Shown: positions 1-8,035 of the stretch, piece after piece
Position numbering within the stretch: the first letter of the stretch is position 1
Layout of the letters: each line of letters opens with the position of its first letter
From: Shewanella sp. ANA-3
GTDB taxonomy: Bacteria > Pseudomonadota > Gammaproteobacteria > Enterobacterales > Shewanellaceae
Assembly (NCBI RefSeq): GCF_000203935.1
Contig: NC_008577.1
Coordinates: 2,790,001-2,854,000 of the forward strand
DNA length: 64,000 bases
Reading direction: 5' to 3'
Notes under the pieces: generated by a model
The model's database searches: none
Seen by the model: the letters and a program-made list of their open reading frames with translations, nothing else
What the model was told of the DNA's origin: nothing
Position numbers and translations under genes: made by a program

Positions 1-71
1 TCTACGCTTTCGGCAAGCATTTTTACGTGATAGCGGAGCTTATCGATTTGTTCTTGTAGCTCAATACTCAT
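1..71 (-). CDS. Start of a small unknown protein, cut by window edge
   Basis: A reverse-strand ATG at 69-71 opens a frame that stays open to the window edge and encodes 23 visible residues beginning MSIELQEQIDKLRYHVK, charged and helix-like. Its start codon overlaps the stop codon of the gene upstream on the same strand (68-577) as ATGA, which suggests translational coupling. No family can be named from so little sequence. Confidence 0.45.
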   Translation of the reverse strand, partial: MSIELQEQIDKLRYHVKMLAESV

Positions 72-577
72 TGAGATTTCCCCTCTAGACGAAGATACCG
101 CCCATTCAGTCTGGACACGGAATCCTGCACAAATGATTGAAGTTCAGAAGTAAGACGATTGCAGACCTCTTGGTCCGTCTCCGAACGAAGGGAGAGAAGA
201 CGCATTTGGGCCTCCACAACTAGCCCACGAACATCAGCATCTGGTCCATCCAGGTCAATTTGCATTAACGCCGAATCAAATTGAGCTTGAATTGAATCAA
301 TCAATGACACACGACCTCTCCCACGAGCGCTTGAAACCGGCTCAACTAAAAGTTTTCTGACTTCACCGAGAGTCCTTTCCAAGCTCCGACTAGCATTGGT
401 CAGATTTAACCTCCGAATGTCTAGAGAAATCTGATCTTTGGTTTTCTTCACGCGAAGAGCAGCGATGAGCGTTACCCCCATGCTTAATATGGTAACCACC
501 GTAGAGGCCAGAGAAATTGTTGCATCAGTTGATAGAGGCATAGTTCTTGTGATCTCTAACATTCTATTCGTGTGCAT
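68..577 (-). CDS. Hypothetical membrane-anchored protein, 169 aa
   Basis: I do not recognise this family. The predicted protein has one hydrophobic segment near the N terminus (about residues 20-42) followed by a basic stretch (RVKKTKDQ) and a mostly helical, charged C-terminal domain of about 120 residues. This suggests a single-pass protein with a cytoplasmic or coiled domain. The ATG at 577 is used, but an in-frame ATG at 538 (MPLSTDA...) would give a tighter N terminus before the hydrophobic segment. The stop overlaps the start of the next gene by 4 bp, so the two probably form an operon. Function unknown. Confidence 0.55.
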   Translation of the reverse strand: MHTNRMLEITRTMPLSTDATISLASTVVTILSMGVTLIAALRVKKTKDQISLDIRRLNLTNASRSLERTLGEVRKLLVEPVSSARGRGRVSLIDSIQAQFDSALMQIDLDGPDADVRGLVVEAQMRLLSLRSETDQEVCNRLTSELQSFVQDSVSRLNGRYLRLEGKSQ

Positions 578-670
578 GCGCGTTTACCTCGTTGGACCAG
601 TGAAAGCGCGCACGGTTAACTTTCTGTATGCAAAGAACTTATCAGCTTTCTGGCAAATACACCATCTGGA

Positions 671-690
671 AAAACGCGCATGCGCGTTTT
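671..690. repeat. Perfect 20-bp palindrome in a gene-poor gap
   Basis: The bases AAAACGCGCA/TGCGCGTTTT form a perfect inverted repeat with no spacer. A related GCATGCGCGTTTAC string occurs about 100 bp to the left at 574-587, over the start of the hypothetical gene. It could be an operator or simply a restriction-like palindrome. The whole 578-1093 stretch otherwise shows no gene I can support; the short open frames there have no coding character. Confidence 0.4.
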
Positions 691-1093
691 ACAACCCTAT
701 TAACTAAAAGTATTACATTATAGTCAATTGATTTTATAGAGTTTTACTTGTTGAAGATGGAATTGGTGCGCACTGACTTCGTCTTAAAATCATACAAAAT
801 AGCTAATTTTATATATGACTGTATACCCATACATTGTTAGTCGATTTCTGGTTGGGCCAAACTTAGGCAAATAGATAAGAATTTGTATGTCAGCAGGAGT
901 GGGAATTTTCGATAGAACTAACGAGCCGAAACTCGTAATGGGGCAAAAAGCTTTTACCCGGATGAACAGTTCAATAGTCGTTAAGATTGCCATCATTACA
1001 GCTGTGATCTTAACAGGATGAACATTGTTCTAACTAACCTTCCCTACCCCACCTTACCTATCTGACTAAATAGGCTCAAACCAATCAACTCAA

Positions 1094-1942
1094 CTATTCT
1101 CGGCAGATAGTTATACGGCGAAGTGCAAATATGCCCAGTAGCGAAAGGATTAATAGGGATAAACTGCCACCACCGCTATAACCTTGTTTATGTTCAATGG
1201 TTGCAATATGTTCTTCTTTCACGCGGGTTTTAAAGCGGGCTAATTCGGCGTCTAAATTAGTGATCATATCGTTTACCGCGAGCTCAAAGCCTTCGGTGGA
1301 TTTTTCACGTAACACATTGGTGACGCTCACCGCGGTTGACGTGTCGGTAAGTTGATTAATACCGGGCGCTCTGAACAACATCTTTTGGCTGCGCATATCA
1401 AATACGGCGGTATCGACAAAGGTTTGGATCGCGTTTTCATTACCGGGCACCATATACATGCCGACTATAGTCCAATACAGCAGTGAAGCCTTATTCTCGC
1501 TGCTTTGTAACAGTTGATCGTAAGACACTAGCGCCATCACATCGACATCGTGCAAGCGGGCGACCTGCTGCAAGGTACTAAAACCTTTGCCATTTTTAAG
1601 GTAAGTGCTGGGGATTAATTCGATACGATCAATAAAGTCATATTTAACAAAGGATTGTTTCACTTTATCCAGCAAGGCGATTTGCGAGCTGCTATCGAGG
1701 GCTTCGAATTGCCAATGGGTGGAAGGTAAAAAGGCAATGCCGACCGTGATGGGAAGACGCAGCACAGGGATACTGGGTTGCTGCGCCTCACGTTGTTTAT
1801 CGTCGGGATAGAGATATTCAACCAGACTGCTGGACACCACATTTTTTTCGGTGGTGTTACCGTTGAAAAAGGCACTGCAACCACCAAGCAAAATGCTAAT
1901 CGATGCCAGCGCGCCCACAAGTGCTATGAATTTTGTCTTCAT
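1094..1942 (-). CDS. Rhombotarget-type lipoprotein with GlyGly-CTERM tail
   Basis: This is probably a cell-surface lipoprotein processed by rhombosortase. The N terminus is a lipoprotein signal (MKTKFIALVGAL...) ending in the lipobox LLGGC. The C terminus has the pattern of a GlyGly-CTERM sorting signal: a Gly/Ser-rich GYSGGGSLSL, then a hydrophobic helix, then an Arg-containing end (LRRITICRE). Having both signals on one protein is the hallmark of the rhombotarget lipoprotein family found in rhombosortase-encoding species. I use the ATG at 1942 rather than the upstream GTG at 1972, because it places the signal peptide at the very start and has an AGGG-type ribosome site. The central domain is otherwise uncharacterised. 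Confidence 0.75.
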   Translation of the reverse strand: MKTKFIALVGALASISILLGGCSAFFNGNTTEKNVVSSSLVEYLYPDDKQREAQQPSIPVLRLPITVGIAFLPSTHWQFEALDSSSQIALLDKVKQSFVKYDFIDRIELIPSTYLKNGKGFSTLQQVARLHDVDVMALVSYDQLLQSSENKASLLYWTIVGMYMVPGNENAIQTFVDTAVFDMRSQKMLFRAPGINQLTDTSTAVSVTNVLREKSTEGFELAVNDMITNLDAELARFKTRVKEEHIATIEHKQGYSGGGSLSLLILSLLGIFALRRITICRE

Positions 1943-2086
1943 CTGCTTCCCTACCGTATCCTTACTGCGCACAGGCCATGCAACCCGTGCATATTGCCGC
2001 TACCTTAGCGAGTCACTGCTGTAAAAACAAGCCGTTAACTTCACATATCGCGCTTTTGTTTGGCTTTTTAAATGCTTAGAAACAAC

Positions 2087-2110
2087 AAAGCCGCATCGGA
2101 ATGCGGCTTT
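2087..2110 (-). terminator. Terminator after def
   Basis: A 10-bp perfect stem (AAAGCCGCAT pairing with ATGCGGCTTT) and a 4-base loop lie just beyond the reverse-strand def stop codon. On the reverse strand the stem is followed by a T-rich stretch (TTTGTTGTTTC), consistent with intrinsic termination of def transcription. Confidence 0.75.
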
Positions 2111-2152
2111 GGCTTAGATGATTAAAATAATCAGTTGCGCAAATTCATCTGC

Positions 2153-2644
2153 TTAGGCGTATTTACGCACTTTTTTCAACGCGATTTGCTGCTTTAATGC
2201 CGATAAGTGTTCGATAAACACTTTACCGTGTAAATGGTCGATTTCGTGTTGTAAAACAATGGCTAAAAAGTCATCGGTTTCGATTTCAATCGCTTTACCC
2301 TGTCTGTCTAAGGCGGTGACTTTGACCTTTTCAAAACGAGTGACTTTTGCGCGGTAACCTGGGATAGAAAGACAGCCTTCTTCACCTACGTATTCGCCTG
2401 ATTTTTCAACAATCTCTGGATTAATCAGCACTAAGGGTTGATCGCGGGTTTCGGATAAATCGATCACAATCACCGCATCTGTACTGCCCACTTGGGTCGA
2501 GGCCAGACCGATACCGTCGTCGGTGTGGTACATGGTTTCGATTAAATCATCGATAAATCCCTGAATCGCTTCAATGTCTTTTACGGGTTGTGCTTTGCGC
2601 TTTAGACGCTCATCGGGAATTGTCAGAATATCGAGTACAGCCAT
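2153..2644 (-). CDS. def: Peptide deformylase
   Basis: This enzyme removes the N-formyl group from nascent proteins in the cytoplasm and is metal dependent. All three family motifs are present: [10 protein letters not shown] (a variant of GIGLAAxQ), EEGCLSIPG with the metal-binding Cys, and QHEIDHLHG with the two metal-binding His and the catalytic Glu. The length of 163 aa is normal for a type I enzyme. The ST in motif 1 differs from the usual AP, which suggests a secondary deformylase paralogue rather than the main one next to fmt. It stands alone here, divergent from the alkyltransferase-like gene, and is followed by a terminator. Confidence 0.9.
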   Translation of the reverse strand: MAVLDILTIPDERLKRKAQPVKDIEAIQGFIDDLIETMYHTDDGIGLASTQVGSTDAVIVIDLSETRDQPLVLINPEIVEKSGEYVGEEGCLSIPGYRAKVTRFEKVKVTALDRQGKAIEIETDDFLAIVLQHEIDHLHGKVFIEHLSALKQQIALKKVRKYA

Positions 2645-2836
2645 GCCTGTTTCATCTCTTAGTGAGTCAAAAAATTTGGCGCTATTATGAACTATTCCTG
2701 TGTTTTCTCAATATTCAAAACTAAATAGTTTAATAAAAATCATTACAATCGATTTTTTAGATTTAAATTACAGCAGTATCAACCGTCCGCGATTTCACTT
2801 AGGCGGTAATTAACGTTACACTGGCTCACCTCTTTC

Positions 2837-3295
2837 ATGGCTTTATTTGGCATCATCATGCGGTTTGCAAAAGATAAATCTCCACTTTATCGCTACTTAG
2901 AGCAAGATAAGGCCGTCACGCCAGACGAAACGAACAACACACAAGAGACACAAAATAAGCTCTCGCCGATGGCGAAGATTTGGCATATTGTCGCGATGAT
3001 CCCGCCTGGCAAAGTCAGCAGTTACGGCAAGGTGGCCGATTTTGCTGGCTTACCCGGTCGCGCCCGCTATGTGTCAAAGGCGCTCAAATCGGCCCCCGAA
3101 CATTTGTCACTTCCTTGGCATAGAGTACTCAACAGCCAAGGGAAAATATCCTTCGAAAAGCATTCAGCCCCCTTTCAGGAACAGATGGAATTATTGCGTA
3201 TTGAAGGCGTTACAGTGAACTGTGGCAAAGTAGACTTGTCTGAGTTTGAGTGGCAACCGGATATGGCAACCTTAGTGATGTCAATCCCCTTCTAG
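2837..3295 (+). CDS. Alkyltransferase-like (ATL) DNA-repair protein
   Basis: This is an MGMT-family DNA-binding domain (MAKIWHIVAMIPPGKVSSYG to the C terminus). The active-site PCHR of O6-alkylguanine transferases is replaced by PWHRV, so the methyl-accepting Cys is missing and Trp stands in its place. That substitution defines ATL proteins, which bind O6-alkylguanine and hand the lesion to nucleotide excision repair. The helix-turn-helix and arginine-finger region (GRARYVSKAL) is intact. Typical ATLs are about 100-110 aa; this frame is 152 aa with a polar N-terminal extension of about 40 residues. No convincing ribosome site marks either the ATG at 2837 or that at 2858, so the start is uncertain. 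Confidence 0.85.
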   Translation: MALFGIIMRFAKDKSPLYRYLEQDKAVTPDETNNTQETQNKLSPMAKIWHIVAMIPPGKVSSYGKVADFAGLPGRARYVSKALKSAPEHLSLPWHRVLNSQGKISFEKHSAPFQEQMELLRIEGVTVNCGKVDLSEFEWQPDMATLVMSIPF

Positions 3296-3424
3296 TTTAA
3301 TATATTGATCTATAAACTGTTTACACCCGATATAGCCTCAGCTATAAACAATTAAGCTTGGCAGTTTAGCCAATGGGATAAACAGTATTAGCCGCAATCT
3401 GTTTGCGATATAAAGGAGCATTAC

Positions 3425-4237
3425 TTGCGCACAATTCCAACGTTATTCGTGAGTCTCGCGCTCACCCACAGCGTATTTGCGATGGCGGCGCCAACGCCTT
3501 TAACGCCTCAAACTGCTGAATATCAAGTTAATTATGGTGATATTGAGTTGGGTAAGGCCAAGTATCAACTGCCCGCCATCGAGGATGGCGTTTATAAATA
3601 TCGCTTCGACAGCGACCTTAGCCTGTTATTACTCACCGATGTGCGCCATGTGCTGAGTGAATTTGGCCAAGAGGGTAATCAATTATTGCCAATGCGCTAT
3701 TTGCATGAGCGCAAAGGTGTTGGCCCAAACTTTGTCGAGCAAACCGCCTTTGCCAAGGCTCAGGGGATGATCCACACCCGTTATAAGGATGAAAAAGGCA
3801 AATTCCCCTTTGAAGGCGATATTTTCGACCCTTTAATGGTGCAACTGCAGTTTCGTCTCGATATTAGCGCTGGTAAAGAAGTGCTTGATTATAAGATGAT
3901 TAAATCCAACGAGCTCGATGAGTATAAGTTCCATGTGATTGGTAAGGAACGGATGACGATTGAGAGCGGCAGCTACGATACGGTCAAAATAGAGGTAGTA
4001 CGTGACAATCATAAACGCCAAACCTTCTTTTGGATGGCACCGGATTTAGCCTACCTGCCCGTTCGCCTGACGCACTTTGAAAAAGGCAGTAAACAGCTGG
4101 ATATCAAACTGCTGAATTACCATTTCGATGATGTGCCAGTTGCAGTCGCGCCTGCTGCCGTTGAAGCCGTTGCCGTTGAAACCGAAGTTCCGACAGAGCA
4201 GAAAGTGCCTAAGCTTTTAGGCACAGGCGCTAATTAA
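3425..4237 (+). CDS. DUF3108-family periplasmic protein
   Basis: This is a predicted secreted protein of 270 aa. An N-terminal signal peptide (LFVSLALTHSVFAMAA) is followed by a beta-rich domain resembling DUF3108 (AEYQVNYGDIELGKAKY near the N terminus, YDTVKIEVVRDNHKRQTFFW in the second half). Members sit in the envelope; their function is unknown. The C terminus carries an Ala/Val/Pro-rich low-complexity tail (about residues 235-265). Translation should begin at the TTG at 3425, which is preceded by AAAGGAGCATTAC, a strong ribosome site at good spacing; no ATG fits. It is monocistronic and ends before a strong terminator. Confidence 0.75.
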   Translation: MRTIPTLFVSLALTHSVFAMAAPTPLTPQTAEYQVNYGDIELGKAKYQLPAIEDGVYKYRFDSDLSLLLLTDVRHVLSEFGQEGNQLLPMRYLHERKGVGPNFVEQTAFAKAQGMIHTRYKDEKGKFPFEGDIFDPLMVQLQFRLDISAGKEVLDYKMIKSNELDEYKFHVIGKERMTIESGSYDTVKIEVVRDNHKRQTFFWMAPDLAYLPVRLTHFEKGSKQLDIKLLNYHFDDVPVAVAPAAVEAVAVETEVPTEQKVPKLLGTGAN

Positions 4238-4320
4238 GCCTTAAACACATTTATCGCTGATTTCAGATAGATTGACTGCTGTTTCTAAGACGCACTAACA
4301 GCACAGCATAAAAACACAAA

Positions 4321-4355
4321 AGGCCAAACGTGAGTGACTCCGTTTGGCCTTTTGT
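4321..4355 (+). terminator. Intrinsic terminator between DUF3108 gene and yafJ-like gene
   Basis: A perfect 10-bp stem (AGGCCAAACG / CGTTTGGCCT) with a 10-base loop is followed by TTTGTCT. It lies between two convergent genes. Because an A-rich run precedes the stem, it may work in both directions. Confidence 0.8.
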
Positions 4356-4400
4356 CTCTGATTTAATGCCATCAAATAGAACGACAGTGACAGCGCCCGA

Positions 4401-5180
4401 TTACAAATCGATAAGCAGCTCACCTAAGCGGAATAACTTCCAATTGCCAGGCTGCATCACCTGCCAGTCTTCGTTTTCGGTGAGCGGCCGAGTCGCAATC
4501 ACAGTCACGACATCGTGTGGTGTGGTTTCTTTATCAAAATCAATCACAACATCGGTATCAATTAATTTTGCCTTGCCAAACGGTGCCCTGCGGGTGATGT
4601 AGCAAAGATTGTTACTGCAATAGCTCATCAAATATTCGCCATCACTGAGGATCATATTAAACACCCCAAGGGCGCGGATTTGTTCGGCAAGCGTAGCCAC
4701 AAACCGAAACACCGCTTGCATGTCCTCTGGGCGACGGTCACCAAACTTGGCAGCAATTTGCTCCAGTATCCAGCAAAAAGCCAGTTCACTGTCGGTATCG
4801 CCAACGTTCTGATAACGGGAAACCTGAAACTTCGCCTGATAGTCGCTCAACTGGCCATTGTGGGCATAGGTCCAATAACGGCCCCACAACTCACGGGTAA
4901 ATGGGTGGGTATTTTCAAGGGAGACACAGCCACGATTAGCTTGGCGAATATGGCTTATCACCACCTCGCTTTTAATCGGATAAGATTTGATCAACTTTGC
5001 AATGTGCGACTCACTACTCGGGCAGGCATCCTTAAAAGTACGGCTGCCACGGCCCTCATAGAAAGTGATCCCCCAACCGTCGACATGGGGCCCTGTGACG
5101 CCACCACGCTGTGCTAACCCAGTAAAACTAAACACAATATCGGTCGGCACATTGGCGCTCATCGCCAGTAACTCACACAT
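4401..5180 (-). CDS. Class II glutamine amidotransferase, YafJ type
   Basis: This is an Ntn-hydrolase amidotransferase domain, likely cytoplasmic, that hydrolyses glutamine or a related amide. The start is placed at the ATG at 5180 so that the catalytic Cys becomes residue 2 (MCELLAMSANVP), as the family requires; the open frame extends 28 codons further upstream but would bury the nucleophile. Other supporting motifs are GLAQRGG, DGWG, the SHIRQANRG segment, the AHNGQL loop and the DTDSE segment. The 259-residue length fits the YafJ-like branch, whose physiological substrate is unknown. The gene is divergent from fadE and shares its promoter region. Confidence 0.85.
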   Translation of the reverse strand: MCELLAMSANVPTDIVFSFTGLAQRGGVTGPHVDGWGITFYEGRGSRTFKDACPSSESHIAKLIKSYPIKSEVVISHIRQANRGCVSLENTHPFTRELWGRYWTYAHNGQLSDYQAKFQVSRYQNVGDTDSELAFCWILEQIAAKFGDRRPEDMQAVFRFVATLAEQIRALGVFNMILSDGEYLMSYCSNNLCYITRRAPFGKAKLIDTDVVIDFDKETTPHDVVTVIATRPLTENEDWQVMQPGNWKLFRLGELLIDL

Positions 5181-5270
5181 ATTTCTCGCCTTTCTTAATC
5201 CAAAAATCCACGGTTTTGCATTGTAACTAGTTGATGACATTTGTGGAATGATCAAAGGTGACAAAAAATT

Positions 5271-5284
5271 TAAACAATTGTTTG
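5271..5284. promoter_or_regulatory. Candidate PsrA-type operator upstream of fadE
   Basis: The sequence TAAACAATTGTTTG fits the AAAC-N4-GTTT core reported for the fatty-acid regulator PsrA and is an almost perfect palindrome. It lies about 140 bp upstream of the fadE start in the divergent yafJ-like/fadE region. The assignment is from pattern only. Confidence 0.35.
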
Positions 5285-5330
5285 AAAAATACTTGTATTA
5301 AAACTGCCTTAGGTTTAACTTTTATGCGAC

Positions 5331-5345
5331 ACAGGTCAGACCACA
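5331..5345. promoter_or_regulatory. Candidate FadR operator upstream of fadE
   Basis: ACAGGTCAGACCACA contains the perfect inverted core GGTC-A-GACC typical of gammaproteobacterial FadR sites (consensus like ACTGGTCNGACCAGT). It sits about 80 bp before the fadE start. FadR repression of fadE is established in relatives, so the placement is sensible. Confidence 0.55.
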
Positions 5346-5423
5346 AACTATAATTGTGATCGCAATCAACAAAACTCGTTATGACCTGTGATTGGCACTC
5401 GGTCATACTTAAGGAGAAATACA

Positions 5424-7871
5424 GTGACTACCCTACTTTGGATCATCGCCATGATCTTAGTGCTAGGAGCCCTAGCTTACCTTCGGGTATCTTTGCTCAC
5501 TGCCACTATTGCAGCCGCTGTTGTGATGACAGCCGGATGGACACTCGATGTTGTCGGCCCTATCTCTTGGATTATCTTCCTGGTGATCGCGCTGCCCCTC
5601 AATATCAGTGCATTTAGACAAAATGTTATCAGTCGCCCACTGATGAAGACCTACCGTGGCATCATGCCCGAAATGTCTTCTACCGAAAAAGAAGCGATTG
5701 AAGCTGGTACCACTTGGTGGGAAGCCGATCTGTTTGCGGGTAACCCAAACTGGAAAAAACTCCACAACTATCCTGTCGCTCGTTTAAGTGCCGATGAGCA
5801 AGCCTTCTTAGACGGCCCCGTTGAAGAAGTGTGCCGCATGGTGAATCAACACCAAGTATCACACCAACTGGCTGATTTGCCTGCTGAAGTATGGCAATAC
5901 CTGAAAGATCACGGCTTCTTCGCCATGATCATCAAGAAAAAATACGGCGGTTTAGAGTACTCAGCCTACGCCCAATCACGCGTACTGCAAAAGCTTGCAG
6001 GTTTAAGCAGTGAACTAGCATCCACTGTAGGTGTACCTAACTCCTTAGGCCCTGGCGAACTGTTACAACACTATGGTACGCCTGAGCAGCAAAACCATTA
6101 CCTGCCAAGGTTAGCCAAAGGTTTAGAAGTCCCTTGTTTCGCGTTAACTAGCCCAGAGGCTGGTAGCGACGCAGGTTCTATCCCTGACTTTGGTATCGTG
6201 TGTAAAGGTCAATGGGAAGGCGAAGAAGTCTTAGGTATGCGCTTAACCTGGAACAAGCGTTATATCACCCTAGCGCCGGTGGCGACGGTATTAGGTCTGG
6301 CGTTTAAACTGCGTGACCCTGATCACCTGTTAGGCGATAAAGAAGAGCTGGGCATTACCTGCGCGCTGATCCCAACTGACGTTGAAGGCGTTGAAACAGG
6401 TCGTCGTCACTTCCCGCTGAACTGTATGTTCCAAAACGGTCCTACTCGCGGTAAAGACGTATTCGTCCCATTAAGCTTTATCATCGGTGGTCCGAAAATG
6501 GCTGGCCAAGGCTGGCGCATGCTGGTTGAGTGTTTATCTGTTGGCCGTGGTATCACGCTGCCATCAAACTCTGCTGGTGGCGTGAAAACCGCAGCGCTTG
6601 CAACAGGTGCGTATGCGCGTATTCGTCGTCAATTCAAACTGCCGATTGGTAAGTTAGAAGGGATTGAAGAGCCAATGGCACGCATCGGTGGTAACGCTTA
6701 TTTGATGGATGCAGTGACCTCATTAACCACCACAGGTATCGACCTAGGTGAAAAACCTTCGGTTATCTCGGCAATCGTGAAATATCACCTGACCGATCGT
6801 ATGCAGAAGTGCGTTATCGATGCCATGGATATCCACGGTGGTAAAGGTGTGTGCTTAGGCCCTAACAACTACTTAGGTCGTGGCTATCAAGCGGCTCCGA
6901 TTGCGATTACCGTTGAAGGTGCAAACATCCTGACACGTTCGATGATCATCTATGGTCAAGGTGCAATCCGTTGTCATCCTTATGTATTGGCCGAAATGGA
7001 GTCAGCGTTTGATACTGAGTCTGGCCAAGGTTTAGCCAACTTCGATGCGGCCATCTTCGGTCATATTGGTTTTGCGACCAGTAACTTTGTCCGTAGCTTC
7101 TGGCTAGGTCTGACATCAAGCCGTTTCTCTAACGCGCCATACTCAGACAAAACCAAGCGTTATTATCAACATATGAACCGTTTCAGTGCCAACTTAGCCC
7201 TGCTATCAGATTTGGCCATGGCAACCTTAGGCGGTAACTTAAAGCGTAAAGAGCGTATTTCTGCCCGCTTAGGCGATCTGTTAAGCCAGTTATACCTCGC
7301 TTCTGCAACCTTAAAACGTTACCAAGATGAAGGCCGTCAAACTGACGATCTACCACTGGTGCAATGGGCGGTTGAAGATGCGCTGTACAAATTACAGGCT
7401 TCATTAGACGATTTACTGGATAACTTCCCTATGGGTCTGGGCGGCGTGTTACGTGCCATCATGTTCCCATTCGGCCGTCCACTGAAACGTCCAAGCGATG
7501 TGTTAGATCATAAAGTGGCTAAGATCATGCAAACCCCATGTGAAAGCCGTGATCGTTTAGGTAAAGGTCAGTTCTGGACTAACTCTGAGCACAATGCTGT
7601 GGGTATCCAAGAGCAAACGCTGAAGGATATTTTGGCCGCCGAACCTTTATTCGACAAAGTCTGTAAGGCCAGCGGTAAGCGTCTACCTTTCATGTGGTTA
7701 GATAAAGTTGCCGCCGAAGGTAAAGCCTTAGGCGTATTGAGCGACAGCGAAGTACAACTGTTGGAACGTGCCGAAATCGGCCGTATGAAGTCTATCAATG
7801 TGGATGACTTTGACCCAGCTGAGCTGCGCCCAGAAGTCGTCGCAACGACATCACAAGAACGCGCCGCTTAA
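5424..7871 (+). CDS. fadE: Acyl-CoA dehydrogenase FadE
   Basis: This flavoprotein catalyses the first step of fatty-acid beta-oxidation, acyl-CoA to trans-2-enoyl-CoA. The 815-residue length matches the large FadE type (E. coli is 814). Two N-terminal hydrophobic segments ([19 protein letters not shown] and the following one) suggest membrane association. Next come the acyl-CoA dehydrogenase N-terminal, middle ([18 protein letters not shown]) and C-terminal domains ([18 protein letters not shown]), then the FadE-specific C-terminal extension. The start is the GTG at 5424, 5 bp after AAGGAGAAA; the open frame extends further upstream without a ribosome site. Likely regulation is by the FadR-like and PsrA-like sites upstream. 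It is monocistronic with a terminator. Confidence 0.95.
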   Translation: MTTLLWIIAMILVLGALAYLRVSLLTATIAAAVVMTAGWTLDVVGPISWIIFLVIALPLNISAFRQNVISRPLMKTYRGIMPEMSSTEKEAIEAGTTWWEADLFAGNPNWKKLHNYPVARLSADEQAFLDGPVEEVCRMVNQHQVSHQLADLPAEVWQYLKDHGFFAMIIKKKYGGLEYSAYAQSRVLQKLAGLSSELASTVGVPNSLGPGELLQHYGTPEQQNHYLPRLAKGLEVPCFALTSPEAGSDAGSIPDFGIVCKGQWEGEEVLGMRLTWNKRYITLAPVATVLGLAFKLRDPDHLLGDKEELGITCALIPTDVEGVETGRRHFPLNCMFQNGPTRGKDVFVPLSFIIGGPKMAGQGWRMLVECLSVGRGITLPSNSAGGVKTAALATGAYARIRRQFKLPIGKLEGIEEPMARIGGNAYLMDAVTSLTTTGIDLGEKPSVISAIVKYHLTDRMQKCVIDAMDIHGGKGVCLGPNNYLGRGYQAAPIAITVEGANILTRSMIIYGQGAIRCHPYVLAEMESAFDTESGQGLANFDAAIFGHIGFATSNFVRSFWLGLTSSRFSNAPYSDKTKRYYQHMNRFSANLALLSDLAMATLGGNLKRKERISARLGDLLSQLYLASATLKRYQDEGRQTDDLPLVQWAVEDALYKLQASLDDLLDNFPMGLGGVLRAIMFPFGRPLKRPSDVLDHKVAKIMQTPCESRDRLGKGQFWTNSEHNAVGIQEQTLKDILAAEPLFDKVCKASGKRLPFMWLDKVAAEGKALGVLSDSEVQLLERAEIGRMKSINVDDFDPAELRPEVVATTSQERAA

Positions 7872-7937
7872 TAGCGAAACTGTACTAGTTGAGCTGTACT
7901 AACTAAGCTGTACTAAATAAGTCCATCTAAATAAACA

Positions 7938-7967
7938 AAAAGGCACTACCTATGTAGTGCCTTTTTT
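7938..7967 (+). terminator. Terminator after fadE
   Basis: A 9-bp stem (AGGCACTAC / GTAGTGCCT) with a CTAT loop, preceded by A's and followed by TTTTT. It lies between convergent fadE and the antiporter gene and could serve both. Confidence 0.85.
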
Positions 7968-8035
7968 ATTTTCGCCTCACAGGCTTATCTCTTCGCAATT
8001 GCCAAGCTCACCTGAGTTAACCTTGGCCTTGTCCA

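Noticed and set aside
438..996. Short open frames on both strands (438-707 plus, 790-996 minus)
   Set aside because: The first overlaps the better gene at 68-577 on the other strand; neither has a ribosome site, a family pattern or coding-like composition.
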